Below are positions 15,039 to 20,228 of a stretch of 20,228 nt of DNA, piece by piece. This stretch comes from a virus: positions 1 through 20,228 of IMG/VR virus record IMGVR_UViG_3300008470_000178. One strand, given 5' to 3'. Each line of letters begins with the position of its first letter. The stretch's first letter is position 1. Under the pieces are notes generated by a model. It did no database searches. It worked only from the letters and a program-made list of their open reading frames with translations, and was not told the DNA's origin. Made by a program: the position numbers and the translations under genes.

Positions 15039-16691
15039 TTATCTCTGTTGTGAAATATAAGGAATTGTGAGTCTCTCATCAGCATTATCTAGTATCAAAG
15101 CAGAATCTGCATTTTGAGTAAAATAAGATAATAATTCCGGTATTTGTTTTTCTTCTTCTATTGTAGAATTAAACAATCTTATATTTGTTATATAGGCATC
15201 CGACTTATTTATGGTATAAACATCAATTTCAGTCTGTTCAGGAGTGAATCCAACTGTTTCAGAAAAAATACTTTGTAATTTTTCTCCTGTTGTTGATGAA
15301 TTAGCGGTCCAAACATTAACATTGTATTGGCCCCATGTATTTCCTATATTTATTACAAATCCATACCAAGCCCCTTTTGTTAGCTTTTTATCCACGATAG
15401 CAACATGTTCCTGTAGCCCGTAATTTATTTTTATGAAACGTTCCCCAAAAACTTTAACTATGAAACCAGTTCCTGTCCCGTTTATTCCATCTAATATAGT
15501 AATAGGGTCCTTTACTGTTAATTTCCATCCGGTCTTTGATTCCCAGCCCGGCTGTAAATTATCAAGATAGTTTAGAACTGCTTCATCAGCTTTACACCAA
15601 TAGATTCCTTCATTTGCATGGCTGTCATCTATTACAGTTCCATAAAAAGACTGTTTTTCTGATCTATAAAGATTGAACGTATCATTAATCCCAAATTTCT
15701 TTGATCCTTTAACTTTAATTTTAAAATTAGCGGGATAAGTTAAAAATTTATCACGGCCTAATGGAATCGCTGTATACTCTGGTTCATCCATTTTTTTAGA
15801 ACTTACCCAAGCAGTAATCGCTCTATCTGTATCAACTTTTATAATTTCGCCTGAATCCTTATATGTTATTGCGTCAGCTCCATTCGATGTTGATAAATTG
15901 TAAACAGATTGTCCAACGATTATACCTCCGATATCAAGTTTATAATTAATAGTTTTTAGAGACTTATTTAAAGTTTTATATTTATCTTGTGATGTTGAAT
16001 TGTATGCAGACATTTGTTTATCATCAGTAATTTTTTCGATATCACCTTTAATAGCTTCACCAAATAATGATTCTTCAGATACAGTATATTGATCGATAGT
16101 TTCTTTTAATCCTTCACTTTCTTTTCTAGAAGCTTCTGATTGGTATTTAATTAGATTTACTACCCATGTAGTTTCCTGTTCCATGAAGCCTCTTTTTAGA
16201 TACGATGACTCCACTTGATATAATTTATTTGGCATAGGGAGATAAACAATATCTTTTTTCTGAGGAGCTGTTCCTAATCCAGCTATTTCCTCCCAATATT
16301 TTTTATCTATTTCTATACCTGCAGGTATTTCGTATTCTAGACCCATTAGATCAAATTGATATTTAGAATCCGGGAATGTTCCATCCGGCACTATAACCTT
16401 TATACACAATGGACACTCTTCTACACATGATAATGTATATTCTTGAAAAATAACATCAGCGGACCGTCCCTGAGGGACCGCTCTAAACCATCTAGCATCT
16501 ATGCCAAACATTTTATTAGCTACGCTATTCATTGTATTGAATGTTTGAACTGCAGATAATGCATTATTCGGATTAAATATATCTAATCCTGTAGCATCTA
16601 AATTTACTTCCAAAGCACCGCTATTAGCTCCTTGAGATTCGGGAAATGCTGCACTTATATTCTGATTTTTTTGATTTGAGCAATCTGACAT
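15039..16691 (-). CDS. Virion protein, possibly gp14-like neck protein with extended C-terminus
   Basis: A 550-residue protein. The N-terminal third contains DARWFRAVPQGRSADVIFQEY and KKDIVYLPMPNKLYQVESSYL (about 145-165), a pattern recalling T4-like gp14 neck proteins, where a 'D-hydrophobic-Y-hydrophobic-P-KL-Y/F-V' segment is conserved. A CxxxCxxC cluster (SCVEECPLCIK, about 88-98) could bind metal. A Lys/Glu-rich middle (about 185-250) follows. The last 200 residues are beta-rich with Gly, Trp and Asn (KGAWYGFVINIGNTWGQYNV; NKSDAYITNIRLFNS), resembling a lectin-like concanavalin/LamG fold. T4 gp14 has only about 256 residues, so the C-terminal part would be an added domain. It sits upstream of the terminase genes, where gp14 would be expected. 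This gene has AGGA close to its start. Confidence 0.5.
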   Translation of the reverse strand: MSDCSNQKNQNISAAFPESQGANSGALEVNLDATGLDIFNPNNALSAVQTFNTMNSVANKMFGIDARWFRAVPQGRSADVIFQEYTLSCVEECPLCIKVIVPDGTFPDSKYQFDLMGLEYEIPAGIEIDKKYWEEIAGLGTAPQKKDIVYLPMPNKLYQVESSYLKRGFMEQETTWVVNLIKYQSEASRKESEGLKETIDQYTVSEESLFGEAIKGDIEKITDDKQMSAYNSTSQDKYKTLNKSLKTINYKLDIGGIIVGQSVYNLSTSNGADAITYKDSGEIIKVDTDRAITAWVSSKKMDEPEYTAIPLGRDKFLTYPANFKIKVKGSKKFGINDTFNLYRSEKQSFYGTVIDDSHANEGIYWCKADEAVLNYLDNLQPGWESKTGWKLTVKDPITILDGINGTGTGFIVKVFGERFIKINYGLQEHVAIVDKKLTKGAWYGFVINIGNTWGQYNVNVWTANSSTTGEKLQSIFSETVGFTPEQTEIDVYTINKSDAYITNIRLFNSTIEEEKQIPELLSYFTQNADSALILDNADERLTIPYISQQR

Positions 16692-16696
16692 TATAT

Positions 16697-16715
16697 CCTT
16701 TTACTTTATTTATCC
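16697..16715 (-). promoter_or_regulatory. Possible late promoter upstream of the neck-like gene
   Basis: On the minus strand it reads GGATAAATAAAGTAAAAGG, very close to the ATG at 16691 and just after a hairpin terminator. It is a weaker match to the recurring element, and its AGG part also serves as a possible ribosome site. Confidence 0.3.
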
Positions 16716-16722
16716 AACAAAT

Positions 16723-16751
16723 AAAAGAAGCATTTAAAAAATACTCCTTTT
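16723..16751 (-). terminator. Intrinsic terminator after the BACON protein gene
   Basis: On the minus strand AAAAGGAGTATTT, loop TTT, AAATGCTTCTTTT form a 13-bp stem with two G-T pairs, followed by T-rich sequence. It lies 15 bases past the stop at 16766. Confidence 0.75.
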
Positions 16752-16765
16752 AAATTAAATTATGT

Positions 16766-17914
16766 TTATGGGTATGTAATACTAAGAGAAACTGAATCCT
16801 GCATTTCGCCAGCTACAAAGAATGATGTATCTCTAGATGAATTATCCACTGTATATGGTGATATAGGAGCAGTACCTACTAGCCAAACCCAATGATCAAT
16901 TGCATAAGGCTGTCCTCCACCAGAAAAGTAAACAATTGGAGCCAAAGAATTATTGCTAAATTTCCAATAAACTTCTTTAGTTAGATTTTCTGAATATGGG
17001 CCAAATTCAACAATTAAAGAATCCGGATCGTCCCGTGAAGTGTTATATGTTATAGGTTCATTAACGTATATAACCGAATTTATTACTGTTTCTGTAGCCT
17101 TATCTATTAATTCAACAGTTCCTGATATGGTAAACCCAGTCGAGTTATCGGTTGAGGGCGTATGCTCCATATACAAAAATAATCTAGGATAAACTTTAGT
17201 TGGATCATCAGTCACAGGAGGCGCTATATAACCCCCATTTTGGTTAAGTGTAAAAGTAGCATTAGGTGTTCCTGAATTAGTTTTAACTACATATATTTGT
17301 TCGGATCTGGATGTTCCCACGTTTGAATTATACGCAACAGAAACGGCTATATTTGAGCCTGCAAGCCCGGATGTTGGGTAAAGATTTGAGATGAAATCAT
17401 CTGGCGTGCTCTGTGCAATAGCTGTCCATGGTTCGCTTGATGTAACATAGATCAGAGCTGGCCCTGATGTATTAGGATAACTAGATAAACCCGTTATTTG
17501 TATCCCTGTTAAAGCAGCTTGATTTACTGAGACCTCGTCATAAGTAGAAGTTCCATCAACGGTATATCTAACGATCGCAATTCTTGGAGCTCCTGTATTA
17601 CTAGTAGCCGGGGATACGGTAGATGATGATCCACTTGTTCCCGCATAAGAAGAAATAGTAAGCCAGTCTGTAGTTGAATCTACAGGAATTTTTTCTGCTG
17701 ACCAATTACCAGAGGATGTTACTGTAATAGGTACATATGCTTGATAATTATTCGATGGGAAATTAATAAGATTTGTACTTAATGAAATACTATTACTAGA
17801 TAATCCATATAATTCACTCATTGAATTTGGTGTTGCCGGAACTCCCAGAGTAACAGAAGATGGACCAAGCGATATAACACCAGATCCATCTAATTCAGTT
17901 CTTACTTCTGACAT
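16766..17914 (-). CDS. Virion-type protein with two BACON-like domains
   Basis: A 382-residue protein rich in Ser, Thr, Gly and Val. After a short N-terminal region there are two Ig-like beta domains. Domain 1 (about 42-135) runs from ISLSTNLINF through VTSSGNWSAE, DWLTISSYAGTSG and RYTVDG to VSVNQA, the standard BACON order: a W-x-A strand, a W-L segment, then a final V-x-Q strand. Domain 2 (about 136-228) repeats this with VTSSEPWTAIA and ends in FTLNQNG. BACON domains are typical of Bacteroidetes surface proteins and of some Bacteroidetes phages (crAss-like), where carbohydrate or mucus binding is proposed. The C-terminal 150 residues are beta-rich and unrecognised, perhaps the virion attachment part. 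A decoration or adhesin role on the particle is inferred. Confidence 0.75.
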   Translation of the reverse strand: MSEVRTELDGSGVISLGPSSVTLGVPATPNSMSELYGLSSNSISLSTNLINFPSNNYQAYVPITVTSSGNWSAEKIPVDSTTDWLTISSYAGTSGSSSTVSPATSNTGAPRIAIVRYTVDGTSTYDEVSVNQAALTGIQITGLSSYPNTSGPALIYVTSSEPWTAIAQSTPDDFISNLYPTSGLAGSNIAVSVAYNSNVGTSRSEQIYVVKTNSGTPNATFTLNQNGGYIAPPVTDDPTKVYPRLFLYMEHTPSTDNSTGFTISGTVELIDKATETVINSVIYVNEPITYNTSRDDPDSLIVEFGPYSENLTKEVYWKFSNNSLAPIVYFSGGGQPYAIDHWVWLVGTAPISPYTVDNSSRDTSFFVAGEMQDSVSLSITYP

Positions 17915-17959
17915 TTTTATTATCCCTGATGCTGGTAGTGTCAGATTTTTTACTTTTTT

Positions 17960-18595
17960 TTAAATAAATAAGCTTAAATCTAATATACTATGTTCGATTT
18001 TAGTCTTCTTATATCTCATATAATTATTCAGATTTTCAATATTAAAATCGGCTCTATTAATATGCATATCAATAGTTTCGAATTGTTTAATTATTCTTTT
18101 GGCATCCATTTTTATATTACGAAAATTGTTAATATTCTGGGTTTTCTCATATAAACAGATATTTGATATAATTCTATCATAAGTCGCACATGTCGTATAA
18201 AATTGTGCATTTAATTGATTTTTCATGCTCTCCTTGTATAAAACATAGGACTTCGACTTATATTTTATTTCGGTAAGATTCCCAACTATTTTTGGATCGT
18301 ACCTAAATGTTTCTATGAGATTATTTTCAAATCTTATAATTAAGGATCTATGTAAATACGGTCTGTATGTAATATTCATATTATTTCCAAATATTTTTAC
18401 TGCCTTAATTAATGCAATCTCAGCTTCCTGACTATTTAATATAAGATCAACATCGCCTGTATTTCCTATTTTAGTATTAAACCCTGTAATATGATTAAGT
18501 ACAGACCCGACTACTGATATAGTTCCTGTATTAAATTCCATTTTGAGCCGATCGTACAATACATCAAAAATTTTTACTATTTTTATATTATGCAT
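17960..18595 (-). CDS. Tandem paralogue 1, possible nucleotidyltransferase-like protein
   Basis: A 211-residue protein, paralogous to the next two upstream. The N-terminal third has VVGSVLNHITGFNT followed by TGDVDLIL: a Gly-Ser pair (30-31) and, 17 residues later, Asp48-x-Asp50. This resembles the GS...DxD core of the nucleotidyltransferase (pol beta-like) fold, and Glu90 on a later strand could be the third acid. The spacing is slightly long, so the call is tentative. The middle (LIETFRYDPKIVG, then KSYVLYKESMKNQLNA) is shared with the paralogues. The C-terminal half is helical with Asn-rich stretches. The 2-base gap from paralogue 2 indicates one operon. The substrate is unknown; a toxin-like, RNA-modifying or purely structural role is possible. 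Confidence 0.6.
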   Translation of the reverse strand: MHNIKIVKIFDVLYDRLKMEFNTGTISVVGSVLNHITGFNTKIGNTGDVDLILNSQEAEIALIKAVKIFGNNMNITYRPYLHRSLIIRFENNLIETFRYDPKIVGNLTEIKYKSKSYVLYKESMKNQLNAQFYTTCATYDRIISNICLYEKTQNINNFRNIKMDAKRIIKQFETIDMHINRADFNIENLNNYMRYKKTKIEHSILDLSLFI

Positions 18596-18597
18596 AT

Positions 18598-19233
18598 TTA
18601 TTCGATAAACATGCTTACATCCAATGATTTATATGATGCTAGGGCTTCGTTATACTTCTGATAATTGGACAAGTCTTCTATAATAAGTCCTGCATTTTTA
18701 ACATAAATATCAATATTATTAATTTGCTTATCTATTATATGTATAGTATCTCTTATGGTATTAATTGGCATATAGGCCGAATTAAATGTGTATATCCGTA
18801 TTTTCGAATTAAGTTTATTATATGTTTCTATTACTATATCAAATGTTGAATTTAATTGATCCTCCATTTTTTGTTTGTATAATATATAGGTCTTAGATTC
18901 GCAAATTATATTTTCGAGTGTTCCCGATTTCGGATCAAATCTAGAAGTTTTAATAAAATTCCCATCAAAATTTATAGATATAGATTCGGTACTATTTGGT
19001 TCGTAAATAATCTCAATATTATCACCAAGCTCACGAGCTATCGTTATCAGTGCAATTTCAGCTTCTGTACTATTTAATATAAGATTAATATCACCTGAAT
19101 CATCTGTTTTAGTATTAAAGCCTGTAATATGATTAAGTACAGAACCAACTACGGATATGGATCCAGAATTAAATTCAGGTTTTAGTAATTCATATAATTT
19201 ATCAAAATTCGTTATTATTTTTATATCTGCCAT
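18598..19233 (-). CDS. Tandem paralogue 2, nucleotidyltransferase-like motif with Asp-to-Asn change
   Basis: A 211-residue paralogue with the same architecture: VVGSVLNHITGFNT (28-41), then SGDINLIL, where Asp48 is kept but position 50 is Asn instead of Asp. If the nucleotidyltransferase reading is right, this copy lacks a metal ligand and may be inactive or regulatory. Asp90 (INFDGNF) fits a possible third acid. SRFDPKSG and KTYILYKQKMEDQLN match the middle of the other copies. DNA around the GSVLNH segment is very similar to paralogue 1 (roughly 85% over about 65 bases by eye), much more than the flanks, suggesting local conservation or gene conversion. The end (DVSMFIE) differs from paralogue 1. 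No Shine-Dalgarno is seen. Confidence 0.6.
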   Translation of the reverse strand: MADIKIITNFDKLYELLKPEFNSGSISVVGSVLNHITGFNTKTDDSGDINLILNSTEAEIALITIARELGDNIEIIYEPNSTESISINFDGNFIKTSRFDPKSGTLENIICESKTYILYKQKMEDQLNSTFDIVIETYNKLNSKIRIYTFNSAYMPINTIRDTIHIIDKQINNIDIYVKNAGLIIEDLSNYQKYNEALASYKSLDVSMFIE

Positions 19234-19244
19234 CTTGTGTTAAT

Positions 19245-19652
19245 TTAATGAATGATTTCGAGAATTAATTCTCCATTAGGACCTATATCCAAGTCATTCT
19301 CAAGATTGGTTTTAATTATTATATATTGATTATAGTTATTTAGAACAGCATGATCAAAATTACAATTCTCCATATGAAGATTTGTATTTCTAATCTGTTT
19401 GGCTAATTTGTTAAGAACTCCTACTATATTACTATAATTTTCATTAGATGGTGTACTTCGGTATATTGATATAGCAGTTCTAGCCTTGTTCTCTAATACT
19501 ATTATTAAATTTAATAATGCATCTAACTGATTTTCTCTCGTTTGTTTATATAGTTTATATATTTTAGAATTATATTCTATCTCAGTAAATACCCCAACTA
19601 ATTTTGGATCCATCCTAAAAGTTTCTATAAGATTACGGTCAAATATATGCAA
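19245..19652 (-). CDS. Tandem paralogue 3, 5' end missing at the contig junction
   Basis: Only the C-terminal ~135 residues remain: [35 protein letters not shown], then a helical part like the other two copies, ending ELILEIIH. The N-terminal ~85-90 residues, including the expected GS...DxD motif, are absent because the phage sequence stops at about 19,643-19,651 and a gyrA fragment begins. The apparent TTG start at 19652 is an artefact of the junction. The 11-base gap to paralogue 2 indicates the same operon. Confidence 0.6.
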   Translation of the reverse strand: MHIFDRNLIETFRMDPKLVGVFTEIEYNSKIYKLYKQTRENQLDALLNLIIVLENKARTAISIYRSTPSNENYSNIVGVLNKLAKQIRNTNLHMENCNFDHAVLNNYNQYIIIKTNLENDLDIGPNGELILEIIH

Positions 19653-20228
19653 TGCATGATATGGGTATGCGCGTCAACAGTGATTACAAGAAATCCGCCC
19701 GAATTGTCGGTGAGGTATTGGGGAAATATCACCCCCACGGTGATTCAGCTGTCTATGAAGCCATGGCACGCATGGCACAAGATTTTTCGATGCGCAGTTT
19801 ACTGGTGGATGGGCAAGGAAATTTTGGGTCCATCGATGGTGATCCACCGGCCGCGATGCGCTACACAGAAGCCAAGCTAACTCCCCCGGCCCTGGATATG
19901 CTGGTGGACATCAGCAAAGAGACCGTAGATTTCATTCCAAATTTTGACGATACCTTAAGTGAGCCAACTGTTCTTCCATCCTCGATACCCAACCTGTTGG
20001 TAAATGGCGCTGTTGGAATTGCCGTTGGCATGGCCACCAGCATTCCTCCACATAACCTGAGTGAAGTGGTTGATGCCCTGGTCTATATGCTGCAACATTG
20101 GGAAAAGATGGATGATATTTCCATTGATCAGTTGATGAAATTCATCCAAGGACCCGACTTTCCCACCGGCGGAATCATCGTCGAGAAAAAAGGTCAGGAG
20201 AATATTGAAGCTGCTTACGGTTCCGGCA
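19643..20228 (+). CDS. gyrA: DNA gyrase subunit A, internal fragment (from a different genome)
   Basis: The frame starting [19 protein letters not shown] is typical of GyrA just after its first ~35 residues and runs open to the window edge (about 195 residues). Seen: [18 protein letters not shown], the quinolone-resistance region with Ser at E. coli position 83 and Glu at position 87; [11 protein letters not shown]; the catalytic Tyr in [10 protein letters not shown]; and the [17 protein letters not shown] segment. GyrA cuts and rejoins DNA through that Tyr to introduce negative supercoils. The base composition here is much more GC-rich than the phage part, and the first ~35 codons are missing, replaced by a truncated phage gene on the other strand. 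The source looks like an ordinary bacterial chromosome, perhaps Chloroflexi-like (weak impression). This is most likely a chimeric join, not a phage gene. Confidence 0.93.
   Translation, partial: MYAMHDMGMRVNSDYKKSARIVGEVLGKYHPHGDSAVYEAMARMAQDFSMRSLLVDGQGNFGSIDGDPPAAMRYTEAKLTPPALDMLVDISKETVDFIPNFDDTLSEPTVLPSSIPNLLVNGAVGIAVGMATSIPPHNLSEVVDALVYMLQHWEKMDDISIDQLMKFIQGPDFPTGGIIVEKKGQENIEAAYGSG

Noticed and set aside
1-19652. Genome-wide use of an alternative code (TAG as Gln, TGA as Gly or Trp)
   Set aside because: Only one internal TAG and one internal TGA were found, and TGA ends at least two other genes. Kept as an open question for the TAG only.
19647-20149. Other open frames in the gyrA fragment (plus and minus strand)
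   Set aside because: Shadows of the real gyrA frame; none has protein-like features.
19643-20228. Phage-encoded topoisomerase subunit or prophage inserted in gyrA
   Set aside because: The fragment has a different base composition, the usual bacterial GyrA motifs, no upstream gyrA part, and the phage gene is truncated at the same point. T4-like phages are not known to integrate this way.
1-20228. CRISPR arrays, tRNA genes, insertion sequences
   Set aside because: Intergenic gaps are all short (under about 140 bases), with hairpins explained as terminators. No spaced repeats, cloverleaf or transposase seen.

Overview
The window looks like part of the late (structural) region of a T4-like contractile-tailed phage that infects a member of the Bacteroidetes. 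The last ~580 bases are an unrelated bacterial gyrA fragment. The phage part (1 to about 19,645) is very AT-rich, ends almost every gene with TAA, and starts its genes after A/T-rich leaders with hardly any Shine-Dalgarno sequences. One virion-type protein carries two BACON-like domains. Together these suggest a Bacteroidetes host. The T4-like assignment rests on a recognisable minus-strand series: a possible gp14-like neck protein, small terminase (gp16-like), large terminase (gp17), tail sheath (gp18), tail tube (gp19), a gp26-type baseplate/tail-assembly protein with an overlapping small ORF, and a large tape-measure-type protein.

Layout. 1-1896, plus strand: the C-terminal end of an unknown gene, then two unknown genes that overlap by four bases. 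One of these has a Gly-rich tract and an internal segment resembling a T4 prohead-protease site. 1914-1941: a perfect 12-bp hairpin where the two transcription blocks converge. 1949-4224, minus: glycosyltransferase, dihydrofolate reductase, thymidylate synthase. 4286-7726, minus: tape-measure-type gene with 67-residue tandem repeats, interrupted by an in-frame TGA. 7797-8982: gp26-like gene and overlapping ORF with a G6 run in the overlap, a layout typical of frameshifted tail-assembly chaperones. 9120-12223: tail tube and tail sheath, the sheath interrupted by an in-frame TAG. 12337-14927: terminase subunits. 15039-17914: neck-like protein and BACON protein. 17960-19652: three tandem paralogues with a possible nucleotidyltransferase motif, the third cut off at the junction. 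About 19,643-20,228, plus: gyrA fragment from another genome, most likely a chimeric join.

How it works together: the minus-strand genes would supply DNA packaging and tail assembly. Several intergenic gaps are built the same way: a hairpin terminator for the upstream gene, then an AT-rich element resembling the T4 late promoter (TATAAATA), then the next start codon. ThyA, DHFR and the glycosyltransferase are metabolic or modification genes at the distal end of this block. The most unusual points are the two in-frame stops in long tail genes (TAG in the sheath, TGA at a conserved Gly in the tape measure), the candidate -2/+1 frameshift at the G6 run, the paralogue array, and the repeated terminator-promoter modules. 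I saw no tRNA, CRISPR array or insertion sequence. No gene-free stretch exceeds about 140 bases.
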